Notes under the pieces: generated by a model | Database searches by the model: none | What the model was told of the DNA's origin: nothing | Seen by the model: only the letters and a program-made list of their open reading frames with translations | From: Rhizorhabdus wittichii RW1 | GTDB lineage: Bacteria; Pseudomonadota; Alphaproteobacteria; Sphingomonadales; Sphingomonadaceae | DNA length: 64,000 nucleotides | NCBI GenBank assembly: GCA_000016765.1 | Contig: CP000699.1 | Span: 4,901,501-4,965,500, forward strand | Reading direction: 5' to 3' | Translations under genes and position numbers: made by a program | Shown here: positions 14,764 to 25,500 of the stretch, in pieces | Numbering within the stretch: position 1 is the stretch's first letter | Layout: each line of letters begins with the position of its first letter

Positions 14764-15570
14764 ATGACGACGGGCGCGCTCTGGCTGATCGGCGCCGGCA
14801 ATATGGGCGGTGCGATGCTGCGTGGCTGGCTGGGCTCACCCGGCTGGACGCGGCCGATCACGGTTATCGACCCCTATGTGGCCGAGGTGCCGGACGGGGT
14901 GACGCTGCTGCGCGAAATTCCCTCGGGCGATGAGCAGCCCGACATTCTGGTTCTCGCGATCAAGCCCCAGCAGCTGGGCGAGATCGCGCCGCTCTTCGCT
15001 GCCAAAGCCGGGGCGCCGCGCCTGCTGTTGTCGGTGCTGGCGGGTGTCGAAACCACGACGCTGAAGGATGTGTTCGGCGCTGATGTTATCGTTCGGGCGA
15101 TGCCCAATCTGCCGGTATCGATTGGCGAGGGCGTGACCGCCCTTTATTCATCGGATGCCGACGAAGGAGCACGGAACGAGGCGGCCGGACTGGTCGCGTC
15201 GCTCGGGCTGGTCGAATGGGTCGATGAAGAAAAATTGTTCGATGCGGTGACGGCCCTGTCGGGCTGTGGCCCAGGCTTCCTGTTCCGCTTCATCGAGGCG
15301 ATGGCGCAAGCCGGCGAGGCGCTTGGTCTTCCGGCGGGCCAGGCGTTGCGTCTTGCGACGGCGACGGTGAAGGGATCCGCCCTGCTCGCGGCTGGCTCCA
15401 ATGAGGGGCCGGCGGTTCTGGCAGACCGGGTCGCCAGTCCGGGAGGCTCGACGCGCGAAGGGTTGAACGTCCTTGATCGCGACGAAGCTTTGAAGGCGCT
15501 GATGCGCGCGACATTGTCGGCAGCGGCGCAACGCAACGCCGAATTGGCAGCGGCCGCGCGCGCTGGTTAG
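14764..15570 (+). CDS. proC: Pyrroline-5-carboxylate reductase
   Basis: 268 residues, the normal family length. An N-terminal NAD(P)-binding motif (LWLIGAGNMGGAMLRGWL) is followed by AIKPQQL and the segment ALSGCGPGFLFRFIEAMAQAGEALGLP. The C-terminal signature is ASPGGSTREGLNVLD. The enzyme reduces pyrroline-5-carboxylate to proline, the last step of proline synthesis. Its 3' end overlaps the convergent glycosyltransferase gene by four bases. Confidence 0.95.
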   Translation: MTTGALWLIGAGNMGGAMLRGWLGSPGWTRPITVIDPYVAEVPDGVTLLREIPSGDEQPDILVLAIKPQQLGEIAPLFAAKAGAPRLLLSVLAGVETTTLKDVFGADVIVRAMPNLPVSIGEGVTALYSSDADEGARNEAAGLVASLGLVEWVDEEKLFDAVTALSGCGPGFLFRFIEAMAQAGEALGLPAGQALRLATATVKGSALLAAGSNEGPAVLADRVASPGGSTREGLNVLDRDEALKALMRATLSAAAQRNAELAAAARAG

Positions 15571-16589
15571 GAAGCGGTCGACCGGACGACGGTCGGGGTG
15601 CGTTGGTACATCACTCCCCCGACGCCATAATTGTGGCAGATAAAGTCGCGCCATAAGTGGGGCGGGTTCGGGCGAGGGCGCTGCCTGAGTTGCGCAAGGG
15701 CCGTCCCGATCGGCCAACTGCATATCCAGAGCAGATTGGCGAGATGGGTCATGGCCCGTCCATGGCGGCGGATCATGAAACGCGCCCGCGACGCGAACCA
15801 GTAGCGGGGACGGCGCTCCGGCGGCCTCTGCTCCGTCAAGCCGGTCGACTCGCCGCCGAGATGGACGATTCGGCTGGCGGGGACATGCCAGGCCTCGAAA
15901 CCCGCATCGGCAGCCCGCGCGCAGAAATCCGTCTCTTCGAAATACAGGAAATAGCCTGCATCGAACTGGCCGATCCGATCGAACACCGCGCCGCGGATCA
16001 TCATATGCGATCCCGACAGCCATTCCGAGCGGCACGGATGATCAACGACCGGCATGACCACGTCATGGCGACGCAGCAGCCTGCGGAGCGGACCGAGATC
16101 GAGCGCGGCGATGAAGTCGTTCAGCGGCGAGTGGAAACGGAACGCGCTGTGACGAACCGATCCGTCGGGTCGCAGACATCTCCCGCCCGCCAGACCTGCC
16201 CGCTCATGACTGGCCAGGAAGTCGACGAGCATGCCGAGCGCGCCGGGTTCCGCGACCGTGTCGGGATTGAGCAGCCAGACATAGTCGGGCCAGGTGGCAT
16301 CGCCATGGGCGGCTGCCGCCTGCCGATAATGGTTCAGGCCGGCATTGTTCCCGGCCGAGAAGCCGCGATTGTCGTCCAGTGCCAGCAAGGAGCAGCAATC
16401 GTCCGCATTGAGACGGGCGATGGCTTCCGCCAACAGGGTTGCCGAGCCGTCGGCCGAACCATTGTCGACGACCAGGATATGGGCGTCGCCACGTAATCGC
16501 ACCTCCGGCAGCACCGACTCGATCGCCTGAATGGTCAGCGCCGCCGTGCGGTAGTTGACGATCAGCACCAGGATCGGCGCGGGGGTCAT
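15567..16589 (-). CDS. Family 2 glycosyltransferase (rhamnosyltransferase-like)
   Basis: 340 residues. The GT-A nucleotide-sugar binding region reads VLIVNYRTAALTIQAIESV, HILVVDNGSADGS and VWLLNPDTVAEPGAL (DxD-like position). SGSHMMIRGAVFDRIGQFDAGYFLYFEETDFCARA is the acceptor-side signature of WcaA/RfbF-type rhamnosyl- and glycosyltransferases. It is probably soluble or peripheral and acts in surface polysaccharide assembly. It is transcribed alone, convergent with proC. Confidence 0.85.
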   Translation of the reverse strand: MTPAPILVLIVNYRTAALTIQAIESVLPEVRLRGDAHILVVDNGSADGSATLLAEAIARLNADDCCSLLALDDNRGFSAGNNAGLNHYRQAAAAHGDATWPDYVWLLNPDTVAEPGALGMLVDFLASHERAGLAGGRCLRPDGSVRHSAFRFHSPLNDFIAALDLGPLRRLLRRHDVVMPVVDHPCRSEWLSGSHMMIRGAVFDRIGQFDAGYFLYFEETDFCARAADAGFEAWHVPASRIVHLGGESTGLTEQRPPERRPRYWFASRARFMIRRHGRAMTHLANLLWICSWPIGTALAQLRQRPRPNPPHLWRDFICHNYGVGGVMYQRTPTVVRSTAS

Positions 16590-16688
16590 GCGTCGCGTGT
16601 CGCTCCGTTCCCGTCCGATCCGCCATGGAGGACGGCTCGACGAACCATGCCTCTCATGACGTCCGCTGACAATCGACGCGGTTGCGGT

Positions 16689-17987
16689 TCAGCCGAACAC
16701 TCGCGCGAAGATCGTGTCGACATGCTTGAGATGGTAATCGAGGTCGAACTTCTCCTCGAGTTCCTTCTCGCTGATCGCGGCGGTCACCTGCGGATCGGCC
16801 TTGAGCAGATCGAGCAGCGACAGCGCGCCGTCCGATTCCCACACCTTCATCGCGTTGCGCTGAACGATCCGATAGGCATCCTCGCGGCTGATTCCGGCCT
16901 GGGTCAGCGCGAGCAGCACCCGCTGCGAATGGACGAGGCCGCCCATCCGGTCGAGATTCTTCTGCATCCGTGCCGGATAGACGAGCAGCTTGTCGATCAC
17001 GCCGGTGAGGCGCGCGAGCGCGAAGTCGAGCGTGACGGTGGCGTCGGGACCGATCATGCGCTCGACCGACGAGTGGCTGATGTCGCGCTCGTGCCACAGG
17101 GCGACATTTTCGAGCGCCGGGGTCACATAGCCGCGCACGAGGCGGGCGAGGCCGGTCAGGTTCTCGGTCAGCACCGGGTTGCGCTTGTGCGGCATCGCCG
17201 ACGAACCCTTCTGGCCGGGCGAGAAATATTCCTCGGCCTCCAGCACCTCGGTCCGCTGCAGGTGGCGGACCTCGGTCGCGAGCCGCTCGACCGACGAGGC
17301 GATCACGCCGAGCGTCGCGAAGAACATCGCGTGGCGGTCGCGCGGGATGACCTGCGTCGACACCGGCTCGACGGTCAGGCCCATCTTCTCCGCCACATGG
17401 GCTTCGACCCGAGGGTCGATATTGGCGAAGGTCCCGACCGCGCCCGAAATCGCGCAGGTCGCGACATCCTTGCGCGCGGCGATCAGCCGCTCGCGGTTGC
17501 GGGCGAACTCGGCATAGGCCTGGGCGAGTTTCAGGCCGAAGGTCACCGGCTCGGCATGGATGCCGTGGCTGCGGCCGATCGTCGGCGTCATCTTATGCTC
17601 GAAGGCGCGGCGCTTGATGACGTCGAGCAGTTTGTCGAGATCGGCGATCAGGATGTCCGAGGCGCGGGCGAGCTGGACCGCCAGGCAGGTGTCGAGCACG
17701 TCCGACGAGGTCATGCCCTGGTGCATGAACCGCGCGGGTTCGCCGACATGCTCGGCGACATTGGTGAGGAAGGCGATGACGTCGTGCTTCACCTCGGCCT
17801 CGATCGCGTCGATGCGATCGACCTCGAACGCGCCCTTTTCCCAGATCGCCTTGGCGGCTTCCTTCGGTACGACCCCCAGCTCGGCCAGCGCGTCGGTCGC
17901 GTGCGCCTCGATCTCGAACCAGATGCGGAAGCGCGTTTCCGGTTCCCAGATCTTGACCATCTCCGGCCGGGAATAGCGGGGGATCAT
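16689..17987 (-). CDS. purB: Adenylosuccinate lyase
   Basis: 432 residues, as expected for the bacterial short form. The fumarase/aspartase-superfamily signature is clear ([17 protein letters not shown]), with [15 protein letters not shown] and [12 protein letters not shown] carrying the catalytic serine- and histidine-containing loops. It cleaves adenylosuccinate and SAICAR in purine synthesis. The start ATG 17987 has GAGGA upstream. The 267-bp gap to the divergent EF-hand gene is large enough for two promoters. Confidence 0.96.
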   Translation of the reverse strand: MIPRYSRPEMVKIWEPETRFRIWFEIEAHATDALAELGVVPKEAAKAIWEKGAFEVDRIDAIEAEVKHDVIAFLTNVAEHVGEPARFMHQGMTSSDVLDTCLAVQLARASDILIADLDKLLDVIKRRAFEHKMTPTIGRSHGIHAEPVTFGLKLAQAYAEFARNRERLIAARKDVATCAISGAVGTFANIDPRVEAHVAEKMGLTVEPVSTQVIPRDRHAMFFATLGVIASSVERLATEVRHLQRTEVLEAEEYFSPGQKGSSAMPHKRNPVLTENLTGLARLVRGYVTPALENVALWHERDISHSSVERMIGPDATVTLDFALARLTGVIDKLLVYPARMQKNLDRMGGLVHSQRVLLALTQAGISREDAYRIVQRNAMKVWESDGALSLLDLLKADPQVTAAISEKELEEKFDLDYHLKHVDTIFARVFG

Positions 17988-18254
17988 AGCTCGTCCTCAT
18001 GCTTGGCGTGTCGATATGCGAGGCGCGCCTAGCAGAGGGGGGTGTTGGGGGCAATTGCGCTGCGGACGTCATGTCCCGACTCGGCCCACCGCGCGCGCCC
18101 GGCCGGTGAGAATGTCAGCTTCGCCCCGGATTGGGACACGGCGCGCCGTTGCAGCGCCGAATCGAGCAACCGGGCGTCGGATCGCGGGTTTGATCGGAAT
18201 GTCGGGACACACCCGAAGCCGAACGAATTTCGATCCGATGCCAGGAGAGACGAT

Positions 18255-18839
18255 ATGAACAAGCTGATGCTGATGGGCGGAGCCGCGATGCTTGCCCTGT
18301 CGGGCGCCGCTTTCGCGCAGAGCACGGGGGCGGAGCCAGCGCCCGATACCGTGGCTGCTCCGCCTCCCGCCGAGACCGCCCCGCCTCCGGCCGACACCAC
18401 GGCTCCCGCCGATACGACGGCGGCCGCTCCGGCGGCCCCGGATGCGGCGGCTCCCGCACCGCCCGTCGCCCAGTCGACGGTGCCTGCGGCGGATGTAGCG
18501 AGCACCCCACCCGCACCGGCAACTGCCGATGCAGCGTCTCCGGCGCCTCCCGCTCAACAGACGGCAACGGCCGATGCCGCCGCCAGGGTCAACGCAGAAT
18601 GGGCCAAATATGACGAAGGCAACAAGGGCAAGCTGACGCCGCTCGAATTCGGCAACTGGATCATGGCGGCGAAGGGCCAGGACATGACCGCCCAGGTCGA
18701 GAAGACGAAGGCTGGCAAGAAGGCGGACCTGCCGGCGGTCAAGGTCCTCAACGAAACCGCGAGCGACTTCGCCAAGGCCGATACCGACAAGGACCGGATG
18801 ATATCGCCCAACGAACTGGCGATCTTCCTGTCGGCCTGA
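18255..18839 (+). CDS. Secreted EF-hand domain protein with Ala/Pro-rich linker
   Basis: 194 residues from ATG 18255 (GGAGAG upstream). A Sec signal peptide (MNKLMLMGGAAMLALSGAAFAQ) is followed by about 90 residues almost wholly of A, P, T, D and E. Two EF-hand-like helices come next: WAKYDEGNKGKLTPLEFGNWI and FAKADTDKDRMISPNELAIFL. The second loop has the canonical DxDxDxxIxxxE spacing and the first is weaker. It is probably a periplasmic calcium-binding protein. Sphingomonads carry several such small proteins of unknown role. Confidence 0.7.
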   Translation: MNKLMLMGGAAMLALSGAAFAQSTGAEPAPDTVAAPPPAETAPPPADTTAPADTTAAAPAAPDAAAPAPPVAQSTVPAADVASTPPAPATADAASPAPPAQQTATADAAARVNAEWAKYDEGNKGKLTPLEFGNWIMAAKGQDMTAQVEKTKAGKKADLPAVKVLNETASDFAKADTDKDRMISPNELAIFLSA

Positions 18840-18865
18840 AGCGTTCGCGAAGCTGGAGGAGGAGA

Positions 18866-18891
18866 GGGGCGGCCGGTGAGCCGTCCCTTTT
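18866..18891. terminator. Terminator between the EF-hand gene and radC
   Basis: An 8-bp stem (18866-18873 with 18880-18887, one G-U pair) and a six-base loop are followed by TTTT. It sits at the convergent 3' ends and touches the last base of radC, so it mainly serves the plus-strand gene. Confidence 0.6.
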
Positions 18892-19583
18892 CAGATCAGC
18901 CCGAGCGCGCGCAGGCTGGCCTGGCCTCTGGTCCCCACCACGACATGATCATGGATGGCGATGCCGAGCGGCTTGGCCGCGGCGATGAGCTCCCGGGTCA
19001 GCTCGACATCCTGTCGGCTTGGCTGGGGATCGCCCGATGGATGATTGTGGACGATGATCAGTGCGGCCGAACCGAGCTCCAGGGCGCGCCTGATGATCTC
19101 GCGGACATAGACGGCGGCCTGGTCGACCGAGCCTTCCGAGACGAGCTCATCGCGGACCAGGACGTTCTTGCTGTTCAGATGCAGGACGCGGACCCGTTCG
19201 ACGGCGCGGTGCGCCATGTCGGCGCGCAGATAATCGGCCAGCGCTTGCCAGTCGGAGAGGATCGGCCGGTCCTGCACCTTGCTGCGGAGCAGGCGCAACG
19301 CCGACGCCTCGGCGATCTTGAGGGCCGCGACCACGCCTTCGCTCAGCCCCGCGCGCGCAAGCGATTCCGGGTCTGCGGACAATAGCGGGCCGAGCCCTCC
19401 GAACTCCGCAAGCAGTGCGCGGGCCATCGGCTTGGTGTCGCGCCGGGGAATGGCGAGGGCGAGGAGATATTCGATCAGCTCATGATCGAGCAGCGCGTCG
19501 GGGCCGCCTTCGGCCAGCCGCCGCCGCAACCGCGCGCGATGGCCGCTGGCGTCGGTGGCGGGATCGGTGGAAGTGGTCGTCAT
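18891..19583 (-). CDS. radC: RadC family JAB-domain protein
   Basis: 230 residues. An N-terminal helix-hairpin-helix region (LLDHELIEYLLALAIPRRDTKPMARALLAEFG) is followed by an MPN/JAMM domain with motif VHNHPSGDPQPSRQD (HxHPSGD, the metal-binding signature) and LNSKNVLVRDELVSEGS. The family is historically called a DNA-repair protein, but its true role remains unclear. JAMM metallo-isopeptidase chemistry would be expected from the motif. The gene stands alone between convergent and divergent neighbours. Confidence 0.92.
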   Translation of the reverse strand: MTTTSTDPATDASGHRARLRRRLAEGGPDALLDHELIEYLLALAIPRRDTKPMARALLAEFGGLGPLLSADPESLARAGLSEGVVAALKIAEASALRLLRSKVQDRPILSDWQALADYLRADMAHRAVERVRVLHLNSKNVLVRDELVSEGSVDQAAVYVREIIRRALELGSAALIIVHNHPSGDPQPSRQDVELTRELIAAAKPLGIAIHDHVVVGTRGQASLRALGLI

Positions 19584-19639
19584 CGTTGCGCAGGCTAACC
19601 GATTTTCGCGGCCGTGCCATCGTCGTCGACGGTCGATCC

Positions 19640-20644
19640 TCAGTTCATGCCGATCCGGTTGAAATCGTGGATGTGGATCAGGCCGATCGGCGTGTCGGGC
19701 CGATCATGATCCATCACGAACAGGGCGGTGATCTTGTTCGCGGCCAGGATCGCCTTGGCGTCCTCGGCATAGGTGCCGTCGGGTACTGTCTTCGGATGGC
19801 GGGTCATCACGTCGCCCGCCACGCTGTTCAGCAGCCGGTCGATGTTGCGTCGCAGGTCGCCGTCGGTGACGGTGCCGACCAGCCGGCCGTCGCCGTCGAG
19901 CACCCCCGCAATCCCCAGGCTCTTCTCGGTCATGATGAGCAGTACCTCGCGCATCGGCGTGGTCGCCACGACGAGCGGCAGCCGATCGCCGACATGCATG
20001 ATGTCGTTGATCGGCAGCAGGCGCAGGCCGATATGGCCGCCCGGATGCAGCCGCTCGAGCTCCGCGCGCGTGATCCCTCGCATCGACATGGTCGCCACCG
20101 CCAATGCATCGCCGAGCGCGAGCATCAGCGTCGTCGACGTGGTGGGCGAGATGTTGACCGGGCAGGTCTCGCGCACCTTGGGCAGGATGATCGCCGCGCT
20201 GGCGAGCCGCGCCATCGGCGAATGCCGCTGGGCGCTGATCGCGACGATCGGGCAGCCGAGGTCGCGCGCATAGGTCATGATCGGGCCGAGCTCGGGCGTC
20301 GCCCCCGAATTGGAGAGTACGACCAGCAGATCTCCAGCCAGCAACATCCCCAGATCGCCATGCGCGGCTTCGCCCGGATGGACGAAGATCGCCGGCGTTC
20401 CGGTCGACGCGAAGGTCGCCGCCATCTTGCGGGCGATATGGCCCGATTTCCCCATGCCGCTGACCACCACGCGTCCCTGCGTGGCCAGGATCAGCTCGAC
20501 GGCCCGCGCGAAATCCTCATCGAGCGCATCACGCTGCAGCGTTAGCGCCTGGGCCTCGACTCCCAGCACCTCGCGTCCCTGGTCGAGAATGCGCTGGCGG
20601 CTGGCGGCGGGAACCTTCGCGCGGATATCCCTAGCCTGGTACAT
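19640..20644 (-). CDS. kdsD: Arabinose-5-phosphate isomerase (KpsF/GutQ family)
   Basis: 334 residues. An SIS domain (about 40-175) carries VVVSGMGKSGHIARKMAATFASTGTPAIFVHPGEAAHGDLGML and LSNSGATPE. Two CBS repeats follow in the C-terminal third (MHVGDRLPLV; VTDGDLRRNID). The enzyme converts ribulose-5-phosphate to arabinose-5-phosphate, the first step of Kdo or capsule-type sugar synthesis. The next gene upstream on the same strand ends 12 bases before its start, so the two may be one operon. Confidence 0.93.
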   Translation of the reverse strand: MYQARDIRAKVPAASRQRILDQGREVLGVEAQALTLQRDALDEDFARAVELILATQGRVVVSGMGKSGHIARKMAATFASTGTPAIFVHPGEAAHGDLGMLLAGDLLVVLSNSGATPELGPIMTYARDLGCPIVAISAQRHSPMARLASAAIILPKVRETCPVNISPTTSTTLMLALGDALAVATMSMRGITRAELERLHPGGHIGLRLLPINDIMHVGDRLPLVVATTPMREVLLIMTEKSLGIAGVLDGDGRLVGTVTDGDLRRNIDRLLNSVAGDVMTRHPKTVPDGTYAEDAKAILAANKITALFVMDHDRPDTPIGLIHIHDFNRIGMN

Positions 20645-20655
20645 GACGATCCCTC

Positions 20656-22434
20656 CTAGGCCGCCCGCAGCCGTTCATTCTCGCGTTCGAGATCGCGCGC
20701 CCAGGAGGCGAGGCCGAAGCGGCGGATGTCGACCTGGCGCCAGAACAGGCCCGGATCGCGCTGCCAGAGCGGGAAATGGGCCAGCGCATTGGCGCATTGC
20801 GATCCCATGTCGATCACCTCCGCCAGTTCCTGCAGATAGAAGGGCAGCGGCTGCCCATCGGGTCCCATCTGCCGATCGTGCGGGAAGGCCGCCGCCTTGA
20901 GCGCGGTATCGGCGCCCTGGCGGAAACAGGCGAGCGCGGTTTGCGGATCACCGTCGGCGAGATGGATGCGCGCCTCGAAGAAGGTGGCCGCGATGCTCTT
21001 GGTCGCCAGCAGCGGCGAGAAGCCCGACCAGTCGGCTTCGGCCGCTGCACGATACCAGCGCTTCGCGGATGCGCGGTCGTCCGCCAGCTCGTTGAGCCGT
21101 CCGGCGAGGAAGGCGAGCGAGATCCGCCAGCGGCGGACATGGACCGGCATGTCGTCGGTCAGCGGAAGGCCGACATAGGCCTCGATCAGCGCCAGCATCG
21201 ACAGCGCCAGATCGCCGCGCCGCATCTCCAGCACCCGATAGCCGAGCACCGCGATCGCTGCACCGCGATCCGCCGAATCCTCACGCGAATCCTCGATCAC
21301 GCATTCGGCGAGGCGGGCGAGCTTGACGTCGGGGCCAAGCCGCTCGCCCATCTGCACCATCGACCGGTAGAGCCAGGGATTGTCATAGGCGCTGCCGAAG
21401 TCGACCAGCGCCGGCAGCGGCCCCCGGGCTCGCGGAAAGCCGGGGTGATCGTAGCCCTGCGCATGGGCGGCGCCCAGCAGCGGATTGACCGACGCGACGA
21501 GCATCAGCCAGTCGGTGGCGGCGACCTGGTCGGCCTCGATCGGGAAGATCGCACGGGCACCTTGCGGGTCCGGGCCGAGCGCGGTCTCGACATAGCGCTT
21601 CTCCGGCAGGAAGCGATCCGATACGGCGTCGCTGAAATCCTCCCAGCTTGCGGGTCGCTTCGCGTCGCCGTTCCCCTGTCGCCAGCCGATCACGATACGG
21701 CCGTCATATTTGAGCAGTCGTGCATAATCGTCGAGCCGGGCCAGCCAATCGGCCGGCACGGCGGGTTCGATCGCGACGATCAGGTCGATCGATTCGTCGG
21801 CCAGCCGGTCGAATCGCTCGTTGACGGTTTCGCCCCCGGCACTGGTCTGTCCATCATCGACCCGGACGACCGATCCGGCGCGCGACGAGGCCATCAGGAT
21901 CGACGCGCCGTCGGCCGCGCCGATACCGTCGACCAGCACCCGGTCGCCGGGGCGGACATGGGTGGCGGCGGTCGCGTAGCGCGCGATCAGGGCATCGGCC
22001 TCGACGCCCTTGCCCAGCCACTCGCCGCGCGAGCCGCGCACCCGCTGCCAGATGCTGACGCCCGGCAGGGTGGCCGCGGTCCAGCCGGGATATTCGCCCG
22101 GCATCATGCCCCCGGGGTGCCGCTGCCAGCCTGCCGCGAAGAGATCGCCTTCCAGCGATCGGCGCTCCTGTCCGTCGCTCTGCAGGACGAGGACATCCAT
22201 CCCGTCGAACGGGCGAAGCGCGGCGGCGAAGGCCCGGTTCGCGCAAGGCTGGGTCCAGGACAGGAAGCCGGCGGTCAGGCCGTGCGGCCGGGGCGGGAAG
22301 CCGGTTGCGATATCGGCCGTCTCGCAGCCCATCAGGGCCAATTCGCGGCTCAGTTCGGGAAAGGCGGCCTGATCGAGGGCGATCCGGCAGGGGCCGATCC
22401 GCTGGACGATCGCATTGGCATTCTGGATGGTCAC
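20656..22434 (-). CDS. Large protein with methyltransferase-like domain and helical C-terminus
   Basis: 592 residues from GTG 22434, chosen because GGAG sits upstream and coding character begins there. The frame itself is open to 22536. Residues about 165-330 look like a class I SAM-methyltransferase fold with a degenerate first motif (VLVDGIGAADGASILMA) and LIVAIEPAVPADWLARLDDYARLLKYDGRIVIGW. The last 250 residues are helical and resemble TPR-type repeats (SAKRWYRAAAEADW, DPQTALACFRQGAD). Next to kdsD it may act in surface polysaccharide modification. I do not recognise a named family. Confidence 0.55.
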   Translation of the reverse strand: MTIQNANAIVQRIGPCRIALDQAAFPELSRELALMGCETADIATGFPPRPHGLTAGFLSWTQPCANRAFAAALRPFDGMDVLVLQSDGQERRSLEGDLFAAGWQRHPGGMMPGEYPGWTAATLPGVSIWQRVRGSRGEWLGKGVEADALIARYATAATHVRPGDRVLVDGIGAADGASILMASSRAGSVVRVDDGQTSAGGETVNERFDRLADESIDLIVAIEPAVPADWLARLDDYARLLKYDGRIVIGWRQGNGDAKRPASWEDFSDAVSDRFLPEKRYVETALGPDPQGARAIFPIEADQVAATDWLMLVASVNPLLGAAHAQGYDHPGFPRARGPLPALVDFGSAYDNPWLYRSMVQMGERLGPDVKLARLAECVIEDSREDSADRGAAIAVLGYRVLEMRRGDLALSMLALIEAYVGLPLTDDMPVHVRRWRISLAFLAGRLNELADDRASAKRWYRAAAEADWSGFSPLLATKSIAATFFEARIHLADGDPQTALACFRQGADTALKAAAFPHDRQMGPDGQPLPFYLQELAEVIDMGSQCANALAHFPLWQRDPGLFWRQVDIRRFGLASWARDLERENERLRAA

Positions 22435-22592
22435 TCGAATCTCCACGGCCGCCGATCGCAGGAACCGGCCGCCTCCGCCGCATGTTTCGCTAGGGTCGAG
22501 GGAATAGGCCCAAAGCGTTGAGGGTTGGTTAACCATGTTTTCCGGGCAGGGACCGATATGTCGGCTGCGTCGGCGCGATTGCTTCCTCTGGG

Positions 22593-25500
22593 GTGACGCG
22601 CGCCCGTCGAGCGGTTAAGCGTGCGCCCATGGAGGATGCTTCCCGTCGCCTGTCCCGCCCGCTGATCCTGGCCGGTGCAGGGGCCGTGTTGCTCGCGGGC
22701 GGGGCTGGCTGGCTCTGGATCGAGCGGGTGCCGATCGCGGCTTCCTATATCGACGATGCGCTGCGGACGCGGAACGTGCCGGCCAGTTATCGGCTCGCGC
22801 ATATCGGTATCCGGACACATCGGATCGAGGCGATCCGCATCGGCGATCCGCGCGCGCCCGACCTGACCGCCGACTGGGCGGAGATCGAGCTGGCGATCGG
22901 CCTTTCGGGAGTCCGCGTCCATGCTGTCGATGCCGGCGGGGTGCGGCTGCACGGGCGGCTGGTCGACGGCAAATTGTCGCTCGGTGCGATCGACCGGCTG
23001 CTGCCGGCAACCAAGAGCGACCAGCCCTTCTCATTGCCCGACATGATCCTGACCGCACGAACGATCCGGGCCGACATTGCGACGCCGCAGGGCGGGGTGA
23101 ACGCCACGCTCGACGGCGGCGGCAATCTCAAGGATGGTTTTCGCGGGACGCTGGTGCTCGGATCGGACCGGCTGGCGAGCGGCGGCTGCGCGGCCAACGG
23201 GATCGCTGCGCGGCTGGGGCTGCAGGTCGACGGCGGGCGTCCCTCGGTTAGGGGGATCGCGACGGCCGGTGAACTCCGTTGCCCCGGTGCGGTCGTCCGC
23301 GCGCCGCGCCTGGCGATCGACACCAAGGGGAAGAGCGACCTGACCCGCTGGACCGGCCGGCTGTCGTTCGTCGAGGGCGGAATAGAAGCGGGAACGACCC
23401 ATATCGGTCGACTGGCCGGGCCGATTGACTTTGACGCCTCCGCCGATCGCATCACCGGCAAGGCGCGGTTGGCCGCCGAACAGGTTCTGTCGGGCGGATC
23501 CGGCCTCGATCGACTGGCGCTCGACGCCGGCTACCGGATCGATCCGCGCGCTGGCGGCGCTTCGGTCGCCGGCGATCTGCGCCTAGCCGGCGGCCGGGTC
23601 GATCCGGCCATGGTCGATGGTCTCGTCCGCAGCCTGGCGGCGGCGGAGGCGACGCCGGTCGGGCCGATCCTCAGCGCCTGGGGCAAGGCGCTCCGCCAGG
23701 CCGGCCGCCGCGTCGACGGAACGGCCGGCTTCACCTTCAGCCGGGCCGGGCAGGGCAACAGCCTGCGCGTCGACCGCCTGGCGCTCGCCTCGCCGGGCGG
23801 CGCCCGTCTGCTGGTCCGTTCGGAACAGGCGGAAGGTCTGGGCTGGCGCTGGCCTGATGGCGGGCCGATCGCCAATGCCAGCGTCGAGCTGTCGGGCGGG
23901 GGACTCCCCAGGGCGCTGGTCAGCCTGCGGCAGGCGATGCCGGGCGCGCCGCTGACCGGATCGGCGACGGTCGAGCCCTATGCGGTCGATGGCGCGCGGC
24001 TGGTTTTCGCGCCGATCCGCTTCGGGCCGGGGACCGGCGGCCGGACGCTGGTGTCGACGCGGGTGACGATGGACGGGCCGCTCGCCGATGGCCGCGTCGA
24101 AGGGCTCGACCTGCCGATCCAACTCGCCGCCGGCGGAAAGGGGGGCTTCGTCCTCAACCCCGCCTGCGCGCCGCTCGGTTTCCGCCGGCTGGCCATCGCC
24201 GGGACGGTGATCGGCCGTTCGAGCCTGCCGCTCTGCCCGGTCGGCGGGGCGCTGGTCGGGCGGACCCCGGCCGGCGGGATGTTCGGCGGCGCCCGGATCG
24301 CGACGCCGCGCCTGCGGGGCAGGCTGGGCGACCAGCCGTTGACGATGGCCGCCCGTTCGATCGACGTGGCGGTGGCCCGGCCGGGCTTCCGCCTCGACGG
24401 CCTCGCCGTCCGCCTCGGCGATCCCGCCGATCCGACGCGGCTGGACGTGACGACGCTGGACGGTCGCGTCAGTCCGCAGGGGCTCGGCGGCGGCTTCGAG
24501 GGAACGGCCGGAAAGCTCGCCGCAGTGCCGCTGCTGCTGTCCGAGGGCGGGGGGCAATGGGCGCTCGCCGGCAGCCGCCTGTCGCTCGACGGCACCGTCC
24601 GCGTCGCCGATGCCGAGACCGCGTCGCCGCGATTCCATCCCCTGGTCGCGAACGATGTCCGGCTCACGCTCGAAGGCGGTCGGATCGCCGCGACCGCGAC
24701 CCTGCGCGAGCCGCGCTCGAACCAGCCCGTCTCCCGCGTCGCCGTTCGGCACGATCTGTCGCGCGGCACCGGGGATGCGGTGCTCGACGTCGACCAGCTT
24801 CGCTTCGGCAAGGCGCTCCAGCCCGAGGCGGTCACGCCGCTGACGCTGGGCATGATCGCCAACGTCGTCGGCACGATCGAGGGGCAGGGGCGGATACGCT
24901 GGGCCGGCGGCGATGTGGCGAGCGACGGGGAGTTCCGCACCGACGGCCTCAGCCTCGCCGCCGCCTTCGGCCCCGTCACGGGACTCAAGGGCACGATCCG
25001 CTTCACCGACCTGCTCGGCCTGGTCACCGCGCCCGATCAGACGGTGACGATCGCCGAGGCGAATCCCGGCGTCGCCGTCACCGACGGCGTCATCCATTAC
25101 CGCATCCTGCCCGATCGCATGTTGGCGGTCAGCGACGGCGTCTGGCCGTTCGCGGGCGGCACCCTCGCGCTCGAGCCGACCGTGCTCGACATGGCCCAGC
25201 CGGTCGCCCGCCACCTCACCTTCCGCATCACCGGCCTCGACGCCGCCACCTTCGTCCAGCAGCTCGAATTCAAGAACATCGCCGTCACCGGCACGTTCGA
25301 CGGCCTGCTGCCGATCGTCTTCGACGCGAAGGGCGGCCGGATCGAGAATGGCGTGCTGAAGGTGCGGCCGGGCGGCGGGACGCTGTCCTATGTCGGCGAC
25401 GTCACCAACGCCGATCTCGGCCGGATGGCGCGGATCGCCTTCGACGCGCTCAAGTCGATGCGCTACGACCGGCTGACCATCGACCTCAACGGCAGCCTCG

